DNA of 64,000 nt. Source: Fasciolopsis buskii. Taxonomy: Eukaryota > Platyhelminthes > Trematoda > Plagiorchiida > Fasciolidae. Shown piece by piece: positions 38,001-47,669 of this stretch. The notes beneath the pieces are model-generated. The model was not told where the DNA came from. It made no database searches and saw nothing but the letters and a program-made list of their open reading frames with translations. Position numbers and translations under genes: made by a program. Each line of letters begins with the position of its first letter. Within the stretch, counting starts at the first letter, position 1. The stretch covers positions 18,860-82,859 of the forward strand of contig LUCM01004861.1 of assembly GCA_008360955.1 (NCBI GenBank), in the 5' to 3' direction.

Positions 38001-40655
38001 GGTGTCTTCATTTCAAAGCATTTGCTACGCTAGTCGGTGTTTCTTGCACGCAGGCGTAGGCAGCCGGAAGCTTTTTCAAATCCGTACTGTTTCGTCTAAC
38101 CATTATTTCGCAGACGGTCTTTTGTCACCCTTCTTTTTTGATTAGGATGATTTTTGAAACGGCCCTGTCTTCTCGCGAGAGTGACAGTGGCATTTTCGTT
38201 AAGCCAACGCATCGTCTAAATTCGAATATGCATGCTAATGTTTCTGAGTGATGATTCAATTGGTTTTTCGTTTGTGATTTAAATGGATGGCCGTGTTTAG
38301 GATTTGACGGACAAACATGCACTTGACCCTTCCACGAATCGTTTATAGCACCGTGTCAGCGGTGCCGATATTCGTTTTTCTGTGGCTGTCGGTGTCGTTT
38401 CTGTTCCTCGTCCTACTATATTTGTACCCAGCATCATAGCGGAACTGGCAGTCTGTTTAGTTGGTAGATCAGTGACAAATCCATTTGATTCTAAGCGGTA
38501 ATGCACATGGCTGACTGCAAGGTTCAGTCTGTGTTTTGGTTTCAGTTAGTACAACCATTAGTCTGGCACCAGCGTGCTTTGATCTTGGTTGCCACCTCAC
38601 AGCACTCTCAAACAAAAAAGCGAAGAATAGTGAGTGATCGATTACAGACTAGTAATTTGAAGAACTATACAAAACTAGAGAGGTTTCGAATGAAAGCACG
38701 CTATTGGTTGCGGTGCTAAACCATAAAACCATCGCCTGAGGAAATTTCGTAGTCCATAATACAGTGGTCTGACCGCACTTACAGGGGTTAAAGTTTTCGT
38801 ACTTTTTTCCTGACATCGACTGGCCACCTTGTACCATCTCCCAGCTGTTACCTGCCTCGAAAAACAACGTACAACAAGGCAGCCGTTCTGTGGGCATGCA
38901 CAGGGCATGACCCAACCACCTTAACCTACTCCCATTCAGTGTCTATTCTAAAGACGGAACCCCAAAACCCAGTATCTTACGCCTGACTTCTGGATTACTG
39001 TCACCACTATCCCATCATATTCGACTCTCATTCGCGATGTTTCGAAGCTGCAGAGCAACACCGACATCATTGCTGCCGAGTATATCCGACCTTTGACCGA
39101 CAACCAGATGTCATGTGGACGGTGCAGATGCCTCAGATAAATACCAATCGAGACTTCATTATGCGCGGCGGCATCTCACCCCATACACTACCACCAGGCG
39201 AGACACAACTGCCCAAATGGCTAAATCAGTCCACCTCATCCAGTTGCTTTCCTGGACGAACGTGGTCCAGTTTCGACCCAAACCTGTCATATAACAGCAT
39301 CTTACCTTTCGAAGATACAAAACTCATTCTAAACAACCGCAGTCATTCGAACGGTCGAGTAGAACTTACACGCACTTGGTGGGTTTTCGCTCGGTAACAC
39401 AACGTTGCCCGCATATTCTAAGTCAGACAGTTTTGTCTGAGCAGATGTCAGTGCCATTATTCTTACTTGGAAATAAGATTCTCTGCATACCGATTTCAGT
39501 GAGAAAATTGAAAAGATGAAAGAGGGCACGCTTGACGAACACTGTCTTCGTGAACTCGGGTGAAAGATCGCCATAAGTACGGCCTCGGCATTGGCTGCTT
39601 GCTTACGGAAATTAGGTGGGTAGAATGAATTTATCTGATGGCAGTAAGAAGTTACGCCAAAGACCTGCACAGTCATGAGTCAAGTGCGTCTCCCAAAAGT
39701 GTGCCTGTGTTCCAAGACCTGTCGCAAAGTGAAAACCCGGCTAGTGCAACCCCGACCGGGATGGAAACCAGCTGAGCTTTCATGCATACACCTTTCACGA
39801 ATATCAGATAATCAGTGGAAACTGATCCCCGCGAACAGTTTGGATGCGACGCTTACCGAGTAATTAGTCCTGGTTTCCGTATGATCATCTGTCACCTTTC
39901 TTGTAAACCGGCAAAATCACCGATTCTTACGGATTTCTGCTAAGTAGCTTGCTTATTAGGATCAGCATTATTTGTAGAAACGTGCCTTCTTTCAGCTTTT
40001 CAGGTTGATTACGGTTTGTTTCCGTTGCACTTGAACCACGTTCCCCGACGTTGTCATTCAGGTAACTGGTTGATCTTTTGATGATTTTGCATTCCATCCA
40101 TCTTTTTCAGATCCTTATCGATACGCGGTACTTAGAGGTTCCACCGATGGGAAGCGTTATTTGGTTCTAGGAAATCAAGGCTTGTTTGATAAGAATGTGA
40201 GTTATTGTTTGCTTTGTTTTTTCCGAAATGCTTTACATTTCTTCCCTGTCTTTGCTTTGGTTACGTCACTGTTTTTTTTTGTTCATATTTTTGTACATTT
40301 GTTCCTGAAATTCGGTCACAAAAATTGATCCAGTCGGTATACTTATTGTCATGCTTTGTGTTCATTCCAGACCACCAATTCCGTGAATCCCACCTTGACA
40401 GCACTGTCTGAGGAATCGATAGTCTCGAGCCAAACCGATTCGGTTGACGCTTTACAGTCTCGGCCAGTAATGTCGCTAAGTGCTCATGCCCCAGGACTTG
40501 TTACTGAAACTCTTGATCCGGAGGAAAACGCAGTAGGAACAGACGAGACAATAGAGACCGATCAAACACCGGCTCTTCGTGCCCATCTCCAGCCAAGTTT
40601 CAAATTCAGCACCTCTATTTCCGCGTCAGCCACACCGTCGGTAGCTGCCATTTAA
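25978..40655 (+). CDS. Unrecognised nine-exon gene, 864-residue probable nuclear protein
   Basis: Proposed exons are 25978-26069, 26204-26846, 27385-27571, 34737-35196, 35235-35563, 36072-36263, 36540-36860, 40111-40196 and 40371-40655. Introns are GT-AG with phases 2, 0, 1, 2, 1, 1, 1, 0, all compatible; the exons sum to 2,595 nt (864 codons plus TAA). The ATG follows an in-frame stop and has A at -3. Residues 1 to about 210 are strongly basic with several NLS-like clusters (for example 'SKRRRM', 'RSRRGRRVKPK', 'KRKGRRVQR'). An acidic Glu/Leu-rich stretch follows in exon 4, and long Ser/Thr/Pro-rich, probably disordered, sequence from exon 4 to the end. I do not recognise the family; a chromatin or transcription role is only a guess from composition. 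Introns 3 and 7 are swollen by retroelements. The exon model is reading-based and has no transcript support. Confidence 0.75.
26204..26846 (+). CDS. Exon 2, large basic exon
   Basis: A strong acceptor (pyrimidine run, then CATTTCCAG) ends at 26203, and the donor is AGG|GTAAGT at 26847. The exon is 643 nt, enters in phase 2 and leaves in phase 0. It encodes residues 31-245: many Lys/Arg clusters, scattered Pro and Ser, and an acidic end ('ADDNDQLDELSQSESG'). The frame is open upstream to an ATG at 26145, but the acceptor and the phase match to exon 1 argue that 26145 is not the true start. Confidence 0.8.
27385..27571 (+). CDS. Exon 3
   Basis: Acceptor TTATGTAG ends at 27384; donor AGA|GTGAGT starts at 27572. 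The exon is 187 nt, enters phase 0 and leaves phase 1. It encodes about 62 residues rich in charge, beginning 'FPDTTELPNYSDVLLDDLP' and ending 'PEYRKAYRHPCSPDTQK'. This is one of the few parts of the protein that look folded (helical, Asp/Glu then Arg/Lys-rich) rather than low-complexity. Intron 3 after it is 7,165 bp. Confidence 0.7.
28473..30462 (+). repeat. Right arm of the 1,990-bp near-identical inverted repeat
   Basis: This is the inverted partner of 14957-16946. The two arms share the same frameshifts and the same TGA (30242-30244, equivalent to 15175-15177). They were therefore copied after the element was already dead, or were duplicated by the assembly. The spacer between arms is 11,526 bp and contains the CR1-like elements and exons 1-3 of the gene. 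Confidence 0.9.
30703..31152 (-). repeat. 3' LTR of the CsRn1-like element
   Basis: About 450 bp, starting TGTTGTGG and ending CATAACA on the element strand (TG...CA ends). Its inner end abuts the polypurine tract. Compared with the 5' LTR it lacks about 119 bp in the segment corresponding to 33330-33450. Confidence 0.8.
31153..31164 (-). other. Polypurine tract of the LTR element
   Basis: On the element strand it reads AAAAGGGGGAGG, directly before the TG of the 3' LTR. This is the expected place for plus-strand priming. Confidence 0.75.
31305..32429 (-). pseudogene. Gag zinc knuckle-protease-integrase C-terminus, in-frame deletion product
   Basis: An open frame of 374 codons. Residues 30-42 form a C-x2-C-x3-H-x4-C knuckle (C30, C33, H37, C42). 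A second knuckle keeps C52, H57 and C62 but lacks its first Cys. The protease active-site box 'LQLDTASDTSVIS' has its Asp at about residue 121. 'NLLGADWPDELGL' (about 186-198) is the usual text at the end of protease. From about residue 216 the frame switches to integrase: 'SPPNHPCSNGQSEKLV' contains the last catalytic acid (E231). A C-terminal module then ends in an R-H-x-N-Q-x-R-type motif. RT, RNase H and the first two integrase acids are absent, yet the reading frame crosses the junction without a stop. Confidence 0.85.
32281..33056 (-). pseudogene. Gag capsid region of the LTR element, frameshifted
   Basis: Two open pieces in different frames on the minus strand. 33056-32721 has capsid-like text ('FESWFKRNEDVLTVDLADK', 'RLLLRKLGFAEHTRYINFI', 'FDQTVQTLKKF'). 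32571-32281 has 'RTRLLAKIEQQPDTTLEQL' and 'LSNLKHDAAMIQRH'. Both match consecutive parts of CsRn1-type gag in the expected order, leading into the zinc-knuckle frame. At least two frameshifts separate the pieces, so the gag is not functional. Confidence 0.8.
33152..33169 (-). other. Candidate primer-binding site
   Basis: On the element strand, three bases after the CATAACA end of the 5' LTR, the sequence reads TGGCGACGGGG and onward. The leading TGG fits complementarity to a tRNA CCA end. I cannot name the tRNA. Confidence 0.5.
33174..33580 (-). repeat. 5' LTR of the CsRn1-like element, cut by the gap
   Basis: Direct repeat of 30703-30990 in the same orientation, ending at the N run. It is longer than the corresponding part of the 3' LTR by about 119 bp (407 versus 288 bp over matched ends) and carries scattered substitutions. 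The LTRs are therefore not identical and the insertion is not very recent. The outer end and target-site duplication are hidden in the gap. Confidence 0.8.
33581..33797. other. Assembly gap (217 N)
   Basis: The gap falls between the 5' LTR and the resumption of the host RTE copy. By comparison with the 3' LTR it should hide roughly 160 bp of LTR plus about 200-300 bp of RTE sequence. Its stated size may therefore be an estimate. Confidence 0.9.
34516..34596. repeat. AT dinucleotide-rich patches in intron 3
   Basis: Two short TA/AT runs (about 34518-34536 and 34579-34596) lie between the RTE tail and exon 4. They are too short and interrupted to be a clean microsatellite. Confidence 0.5.
34737..35196 (+). 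CDS. Exon 4
   Basis: Acceptor TTTTTCCCTTTTTCAG ends at 34736, with phase-1 entry completing an Arg codon with exon 3. The sequence is basic at first, then Ser/Glu-rich with an acidic run 'EELEEELLAPEL'. I place the donor at 35197 (AAAA|GTTTGT, phase 2) because it is the only one that joins exon 4 to the open frame at 35236. A donor-like GTAATT at 35010 is in phase 1 and does not fit exon 5. Confidence 0.65.
35197..35234 (+). other. Very short intron (38 bp)
   Basis: It starts GTTTGT, has an eight-T pyrimidine run and ends ATAG. It carries an in-frame TAA for the upstream frame, so it must be removed. Introns of 30-45 bp are known in flatworm genes, especially schistosomes. The donor is weak. 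Confidence 0.55.
35235..35563 (+). CDS. Exon 5
   Basis: 329 nt, phase-2 entry, phase-1 exit at GCTG|GTATGG (donor 35564). It encodes about 110 residues of Ser/Pro/Ala-rich sequence without recognised motifs. The frame runs to a TAA just after the donor, as expected for intron read-through. Confidence 0.7.
36072..36263 (+). CDS. Exon 6 (symmetric, phase 1-1)
   Basis: 192 nt. The acceptor ATTTTGTAG ends at 36071 and the donor CACACAG|GTAGGC starts at 36264. It encodes 64 residues rich in Ser/Thr/Ala with a basic patch ('ASRRRPTILKRG'). Both ends are phase 1 and the length is divisible by three, so it could be skipped without a frame change. Confidence 0.7.
36540..36860 (+). CDS. Exon 7 (symmetric, phase 1-1)
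   Basis: 321 nt. The acceptor AAACGCAG ends at 36539 and the donor GTCC|GTACGT starts at 36861. It encodes 107 residues of Thr/Ser/Pro/Gln-rich sequence. It is a symmetric exon like exon 6. Intron 7 (3,250 bp) after it carries an antisense RTE relic. Confidence 0.7.
38650..39960 (-). mobile_element. Decayed RTE-type relic, antisense in intron 7
   Basis: On the minus strand the order is RT fingers 'SVILPVYKKGDR' (near 39900-39935), 'AGFHPGRGCTSRVFTLRQVL' remnants (near 39710-39765), the catalytic box as 'EYAGNVVL' (near 39395-39420), thumb text 'WLSVKGRIYSAAMMSVLL' (near 39040-39100) and a C-terminal 'GHALCMPTERLP' (near 38880-38915). The YADD box has become YAGN, and there are many frame changes. 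The text differs from the 14-17 kb RTE subfamily, so this is a separate RTE lineage of the kind common in flatworms. It cannot be active. Confidence 0.75.
40111..40196 (+). CDS. Exon 8, short exon
   Basis: 86 nt between TCTTTTTCAG (ending 40110) and AAGAAT|GTGAGT (donor 40197), phase 1 to 0. It encodes a compact 28-29 residue peptide, 'PYRYAVLRGSTDGKRYLVLG' and following, with alternating hydrophobic residues that look like beta strands, unlike the low-complexity flanks. It is asymmetric: skipping it would shift the frame of the last exon. Confidence 0.7.
40371..40655 (+). CDS. Exon 9 (stop codon)
   Basis: The acceptor TTCATTCCAG ends at 40370, and phase-0 entry continues exon 8. The frame stays open for 94 codons to TAA at 40653-40655. 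It is Ser/Thr-rich with an acidic middle ('DPEENAVGTDETIETDQT'). No motif is recognised. Confidence 0.75.
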   Translation, partial: TTNSVNPTLTALSEESIVSSQTDSVDALQSRPVMSLSAHAPGLVTETLDPEENAVGTDETIETDQTPALRAHLQPSFKFSTSISASATPSVAAI

Positions 40656-41153
40656 GTACTAATCTTTCCCCCTCTTTATGCACTTCTGTATATGTTTCTT
40701 TGCGCTATTTTCTCACTTTCATGGTCCTGTTGTCCATTGATCATGCACTAATCTGATTATGACCTGTTACAGTTTCCTCAAATCCTTTCACTAGTTCCTG
40801 TACAAACTTCCATGTGGTTAGCCACCAGCTGTAAAAATGACCCATTGCCGACACCGGGGCAGCATTTCGTTAACTGACGTGACAGATTAATGGTTATTCG
40901 GCACGTCATCGTAAAACGTTGAGCCCGCTCATTCACCATAATGTTTTGCGTAATCTGGTCCGCATATTATCACTCATGTTCATTGCTGACTTTCTCTGTA
41001 CATTTACTTGAAATTTTGTACCAATATATTTTCGTTCCTTTTACTTACTCAATGCATGGGGGAGGTCATCTGCAGTGACTTTTGTAACTGATCTGATGTC
41101 GTCACTTCCGAGTTTAGATTAACTTCTGGGGATACATTGATTTTTTCAGTAGT

Positions 41154-41159
41154 AATAAA
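41154..41159 (+). promoter_or_regulatory. Possible polyadenylation signal
   Basis: AATAAA lies 499 bp after the stop codon of the nine-exon gene, in AT-rich sequence. It is one candidate only. No transcript evidence is available and the 3' UTR length is unknown. Confidence 0.3.
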
Positions 41160-41169
41160 GCAGTTACGG

Positions 41170-42060
41170 ATAATATCCAATGACAGCTTTTACCAGTAAT
41201 TTGATCAGTGGTCTGCATTGACTTGTTTAATCTGATTGCAATTTGCTTTGCAACCTACGGATAGTTTTTTTGTCTCTATATATTTTGCACACATCTGTAT
41301 CCAGATCCTATGTAATCAAAGCCATAGTTTGGGGAATTGTTGACATTTGTTAGCTCTTCCAGTCTCTGCCTCTAGGCCATCGTTTGTTCATTAGGTTCAT
41401 CCTGTTGCAGTGAGACTGCATATTGACTTGGTATAGGGGATTTCATGCCTTGTGGCCCAGCAAGCTATATGGGTGGCTCATCTCAAATGAAAGATTCAGT
41501 CATGCCTGGAACATTAGTGGGTAGAGGTTTCAGGAAGTATTCCGGTTCTCCAGATTGGGGTTGATTTTTGAGCTAATAACTTAATAGGGAACAGTTTTTA
41601 TTCCAAGCTTCCACTCATCATCCTCTTGCCGCTCTCTTGTAGGTAAGTTTCCGTCACAATCGAAGGCTTTGGCTGAAAACCTTAATCCTGTCTAGCGGCC
41701 GGATTCCCTAGTAGTACTCATCCACAATTTTCCATGGGTTGCACCTACAGGTATTTCCATACTGCATCGGTCGTCGCACAGAATAACCCACTGCATCGGG
41801 CAGGGTAGCTAGCGATAAGTACACTACTCACCAAGGTTCTTTTTATTCAACCTGCTCCCACTCATTTCACTTTGCCCATTCTGTCTACGCGTAATGGCTC
41901 CACTAACAACATACCGATATTTGCGGCGATTCATTTACAAATGCCAAAACTGATGCTCATTATGGTAGTTCTTATCTCAAACCTCGTCAACCTCTGAATC
42001 TCGGTACCTTTAGTGTCCGTACTTTCATGCAAGCCAGTCAACAGACGTATTTAGCGCTGA
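41170..42060. other. No recognisable feature
   Basis: The region is AT-rich and stop-dense downstream of the gene. I saw no exon-like frame or motif. Confidence 0.4.
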
Positions 42061-42069
42061 CAGTGGACC

Positions 42070-43650
42070 ATCAGGCCTGTGAAACACGAATTCAAGACTC
42101 AAGGTAAAAGTCAAAAGCCGTTTAAACCTATACGCGACACGGGTGAGCGGCGAACTTTGGTTAGTGAGGTCGTGTGCCACAAGTGGATGGCTCATTTGTT
42201 GCAGGCAGCGGAAGTTCGACCGTTGGGCTGGATGACGCGACGAACACTAGTGCGGCCATGCCAATAATACTAACCATGACTCCTTGGGGGTGTCACCCCC
42301 AACCGAATTAGTAGGGCCGAATATTCGACCATTTGAGAGGGCAAAAGCGTCCGCTGGCCACTATCCTGCGTGGTATTTGGTACTAGGAGTGTATTCCGCC
42401 AATGTAATTTAAGTCGCTGATTGTACGCGTCTTCAAGTGGGGCGTGCTTACCGGCTTTCACAACCATCGTGGGATTAGTTTAGTTTCGGAAGTTATTTGG
42501 GTTCTAGCTTCACTGTTTCACACCGGTCTGCGGGTGTTGCTCCAGACAGCACGCTATATTTCGCTCTGATCGAGGTTGCATCGACTTGGTTTTTGTCCGG
42601 CAATTGCTCGATATGCTCTACGCACCACCGCCCTACGGTCGTATTTCTTCTCGGGGCGCATTCGGTTCAGTCAATCGAGCAGCCTTATCTAGTTCCTTTC
42701 ATCGGAAGGGTGTGCCAGTGAATTCCGTTAACCTGTTTCAGGCATCGCCATAGCATACCTGTGGTCGCGTGGAGGTATATGTTGTAAAATATCAAGTTCA
42801 TTGAAAACGATTAGCGTTGCTCGACAACGATGTCCTATCTCTTGTTTAATTTTGTCATGGACGGGGCAATGGGGGATGCCTCAGGAGATCCCCAGGGTGT
42901 CAGCGTCGAGGAGAGGCAATGGCCCAGAATAAGCAGATGATGTGCTAGTTAGCGTCTGCAGAACAGGCTCTTGAGGTCTGTAGCTCTGTTCGACATGTGC
43001 TTTGCGTCTTCAGTGTGAAATCCTGTTACAAGACTTGATGACAGTAGTCCTGAATTCGATATTGGATGAACAGGAAATAAAAATTGCCGATCCTGACGAA
43101 CGATGTCAGCACGGCAGCCGAGGTGGGCGTGTGTATATCCAAGGCCCAAGCGACATACACTGGACTAAAGCGTTTGTGGCGCCGACTTGACATTTCACCG
43201 AAGTTGAAAGTTCTTGTGTGTTGTGCCGCAGTTCGCTCAGTTCTGTTTTCTGGATGGCAGACGTGGAGCTTACGTGCTGAAGATTTTGTTGTTTGAAGGT
43301 TTTCGACCACTGCTGCCTGTGCATTATCGCTAGGACTGGATGGATTGACTGCTTGAGTTGTGTGAGGTTTTGAAGTATTACATTAAGTTCTGAGACTGTT
43401 CCATCGCAGCGTATACAGCTTTGCAAACCTCGTTGGCTTGGTTACGTGTTGCGTATGGCAAACTGGCCCACCGTGCCGTTCCTCTCGCGGAGTGGGAGGA
43501 ACCACGTGGAGATGACATGGCATCGACTAACGAGAAAAGTGTGCAATGAATGTAAAGTAGATGTCCCACGAATTCGTGGTTAGGGTCGAAGGGTCAGTCA
43601 CCCAGTTAGCTGGAGATGGAATGATCTGGCGACAAACCACTCTCCGCTAT
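42070..43650 (+). mobile_element. Decayed RTE-type non-LTR retrotransposon copy
   Basis: It follows the same order as the 14-17 kb subfamily on the plus strand. The linker ('GERRTLVSEVVCHK', near 42142-42183) comes first, then 'NHRGISL'-like text near 42460, RT remnants at 42500-42950, thumb text near 43140-43290 ('ISKAQATYTGLKRLWRRLDI') and a C-terminal 'GYVLRMANWP'-like remnant near 43440. It ends near 43650 with text matching the ORF end of the other copies. Multiple indels make it a dead copy. The endonuclease part is not seen, so it is either 5'-truncated or too decayed. Confidence 0.75.
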
Positions 43651-43659
43651 TGTCCTTGA

Positions 43660-46600
43660 AAGGCGCCTCAGCTTATTGAGGGCGTGGACAACCCACAACA
43701 AGCAGCGCCACAAGGCGGTCGACTGGCCAGTTAACACTATCAAGCAGGTTTGTCATTGTTTTGTTACAGTGGTCTGTCATTCGGCAATTGCAGACGTCCG
43801 TTCGAGATGGATCATGGCATCCTCACTTGTCGAAGCGTCGTACTGCCGAATACAATTACGTTTTGAGATTAAATGACGTGTGAATAATTGCGTCGCTCAA
43901 CAGCTTTTTGCTATGGTGAGCTGCGGAGAACTTAACCACTGATATTAACAGCAACATGTCAAGGCGGGCGGCAGAGTGCAACCTATGCAGCTCGGATATG
44001 AACAAGTGCGTTTATCGGACTACCCGGGCATTACGTTAAAACCTGTTTTGCCCACATCAAGAATTGATTCCACGCCTGTTAGGTAGTAATCTATGTATTT
44101 TTCGCCAGTATCAACCATTTTACAGGCCGAAGCCTCAGGGAAGCTGCCCCCAACTTAGAGTCTACGGTTCGGAAGAGGTCGAATGTCAGAAATGAAAAAT
44201 TGCTAGATAAATCTAATGGGCAGGTTTCCGTCCTCAATCATCTAAGCGCAACACCTATCAAAAACTTCACTTGAGAGGACATGAACAACGCAACAACTGT
44301 GCTGAACAAATAGCTAGGTTGCCCAAACAAATGGAGTATCCAGGGACTACTTTGTTTTTGCCAGTTTGCCTGCCTGTAAAGGCCATAGCATATTACAAGA
44401 GCTCAGGAAAACTGTGCACAAGAATATGGTAGTTACTGAATAAGATTCTTCTGTTGCAGTCAGAGTTCTTGGGTAACGTTGGTAGGGATTCCACCGGTCA
44501 ATAAACAAAGCTGTTATGAGCACCTTTTCGGAAGAATTTTTGTTGCATTTGAACTGGCGTGGTGTCAACGGAAAATAATCAATGTCCAACAGCAAGTTGT
44601 GCTGTATTTTAATTACTGTAACTCCTAAGACGTCGCACTGAAACGAAATTCTCTTGATGGAACTGTGCAGAAAATATCTGAGGAGGTACAACGGTGGACT
44701 CGGCGCCGGCTGCCTAGGAAGCTAGAAAATAAAACCAGTCTGGATTTTGCTAGACGAAACAGGCAAGTCTGGCATTACACTGTCTTTTCAATTTCCTAGT
44801 CATGTCACTTTATACTAGTCCATTAGTGGGCCGATGTATTACTCATTATCACTTGCCTGTTTACATGCGTTTATATTTTTCACTGGGAAACTTACTCAGA
44901 TTTCGTCAGGACAGCGATAATCAGTGAACTAGAGTTCCGTCTACCGTTTCCGTTTTCATTATCACCATCGTCAAGCTCATGGTAATGACACTTCACTGGA
45001 CAGTTTGGTCGAATTGTCCAGATCGGTGAAATGACATCAGTCTCGTTTAGCTTCGAAGTTTTAATGCTCAGTGTTTGCTACAGTTGCATAAAGCTCCATT
45101 TGCTGATTCATTGTTTCCATTTTTCCGCTCCAGACGTCAACATCGAAGGTGATTAAAAACCGATGGAAGGACAGTTGCTTGTAAATGGCAACTTGAATAT
45201 AAACTTTCTTGTTCATTTATTCTGAGGTTTCATTATTTTCATGTAACCAAGGAAGGACAGAATGGACGTTGTTCCGTTCGGGACCGCGGCGATAAATTTT
45301 CACCTGTAATGCCTTTCTGGATATATGTATGCGCTTTATATGATGTGTCCGTGACGGCAAATATCGATTTGCGTTAGCTAAGAAACAGGGAAATGAGTAA
45401 GTCGGTCGTGATGGCGGGGAAAGGACGTGTAAAGCGATTTACTTTTATGCTCGAAACTGCGATTTCAGCGTTTCAGCTGCGCATAAACTGTGAAGCTTAG
45501 GAATCCGTGTAGGAATATGTAGTATGATGGTAACAGAATAGGTGAAAGCCAAGTGACCAGTGTGTCATTGTCTGCCGACCCAAGCAGGTTCACGGCTGAC
45601 TGTACCTTGAATGTCCTATTTTTGTTTCGCTAGGTGACGGTACTGGGGACATTCAAGCGGTTGTAACCGGTATACTCAGGGGGACACTCGTGCTGCCTGA
45701 GACTCTTCAAGGAAGCTATTTTGACAAACACGCGCTTACTTTGTGCGAACAGTTCTTGTACTGTTGACATGGTTTTGTTGGTTAACACCCAAGAGACTTG
45801 AATTTAAGTCTGCCAGCATAACTAACCTGTATGTTTGGGAGTCACAGACCGATTAGCAAAACGGCAGTTCTCTGAGTGTGGTTGATAAATAATCACGACG
45901 GGTATAGAAGGGTGGAAATTGTCGGTCCTAGTTGGACGTTCAACTACGATGAAAGGCCATTAACGTGGGAGTAAAGAGATTTTGTGTCACGCACAAGTCT
46001 TGTTCTTGGGTACGAGCTGCACCACCAAACAATCTGTAATTGGATGTGCTCGATAATTTAGACGTTATAGATAGTAAATCGGCATCCTGTCTCATGATAC
46101 CTTCATTGTGTGAAGTGGGAATAATGCTTCAAAGTTATATCCTCGCAGGTAGTTTCGCCAAATATTGGGTCGAATGGTGAATAGCTTTTGAAGTCTCTTG
46201 ATCGGATAAGCTTGCAAATGAACATTTGTGATGATGTCTGACGTTGTAATATATCACCAGGATCTCTTTTCGAGTTTGAGTAATCATTGTCCGTTTACTT
46301 TGAATGTATATGACTGCCATAACGCACTGCTCCAAAATAGCGTCTGTTCCTATTGGAAAAGCAAGGTAATGTAATAAAAAATAGATTCAAAATAAAGTCC
46401 AATTGAAGGTTAAGTTATGAATCATATAATATCCTTTCTTGAGATGCTGATCACAAAAATGAGTTAGATGAGATAGTATTTGTAAAAATCTGGAATAAAT
46501 CGAGATTATTGTAATCTATAGAGAACTGACCATATTTCATGTACGGTTTAGGTGAGAGGATATCAACATCGGATTAGTGTCTTTAGGATCGGGTGAGAAA

Positions 46601-46890
46601 TCATTTGATTTGTGCCTCCGTCCGTCTAATGCTAATCCGTATCCACTCAGGACGTACTAACAAATTTTAAATGGTTTTATTGGGTCTCTGTGATAGTGAG
46701 ACCGCTGAACTCGAACAGCAAGACTCAAAGTGCATTTTGTTATTGTAGGCTGATGTTGAGAAAATTGATTGGTTCAGCTTACCTGCACAAATGCGGAACC
46801 CGAAGGTCGACTCTATCACTTTCCGTGGCTCATGTATTCCAAATTTGATCTAGAGTAACTTTTGTTGCCTAATGAAGCGAACAGATTTCG
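43660..46890. other. No recognisable feature
   Basis: Only short open frames on both strands (at most 114 codons, minus strand at 44347-44691) with no motif. No RNA gene, tandem repeat or exon chain was found. Confidence 0.4.
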
Positions 46891-46899
46891 AACAACTTC

Positions 46900-47660
46900 A
46901 GAAGATTTCTAAGAGCACACTGATGAGGCTGCTGAAGAATGCCTTCTTGATTGTGACATCTGCCTCTCCATGCAGTTTATATATGGCCAATCCTTCCACG
47001 AGATGAAACCTTGCCAATTGGTGGAAGCACAAAGAATGCGAATGTCCATCATCTCATCAAATCCATTTTCTGGAGATGACTCGGCCAGAAGGTTGAAAGT
47101 TTCTTACCCGCGAAGAAGACATTGGGTGGTCACGGAAGCTCATCTCACAGCTGAATTAGTGCAAATTCTCACATCGTCGATTTCCTTAAAGATTGGGCAT
47201 GTCAAACAACAGACCCCTGCAAATCACTGTTACCTTTCCGACATCATACGCTTCCTCGCATATAATAAGAACATAGAAGTCTTTTTCAGCATCAAATTAG
47301 AGATTTCCCTGCCAGTCTGGTAGCTTCATTCCAACAACCAGTCGATCTGGAGATTGGTTTTCTACATGAAATTCATAACCTCGTTTTGCAGCTTGTGCCT
47401 GTAATTCAAGAACGAAACTTTGCATCGACTGATTTTCTAAGCTAATCCGACAACTAGATTTATCCATTTTTGCCGCCACGAAATTGATTTGTTTGATTAG
47501 CAGAACCTCCAGATTATGGTAGAGCAAGGTGACATGAGTAGCAGAAAATATCGGATTCTTCATAAGGGGACGGATATAATTTCCCGTAAAGTGTGGAAAA
47601 AGTGTCCTCTCATTCTCCAGTTCATTTATGTTCAAATACCAGATTCCACGGATGCTCAAC
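46900..47660 (-). mobile_element. Gag-like relic of a second LTR retrotransposon
   Basis: The minus frame at 47659-47297 contains 'SMQSFVLELQAQAAKRGYEF' followed by 'SPDRLVVGMKLPDW'. This has the pattern of gypsy-type gag proteins: a Leu/Gln/Ala helix, then R-D-x-L-V-x-G-I-type text, here with P for R. Further along the strand (47290-46900) scattered text such as 'ICEEAYDVGKV' and a possible Cys/His remnant fit the usual order, but stops break it. No protease, RT or LTR is visible nearby. The family call is tentative. Confidence 0.4.
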
Positions 47661-47669
47661 AGTCCACAG

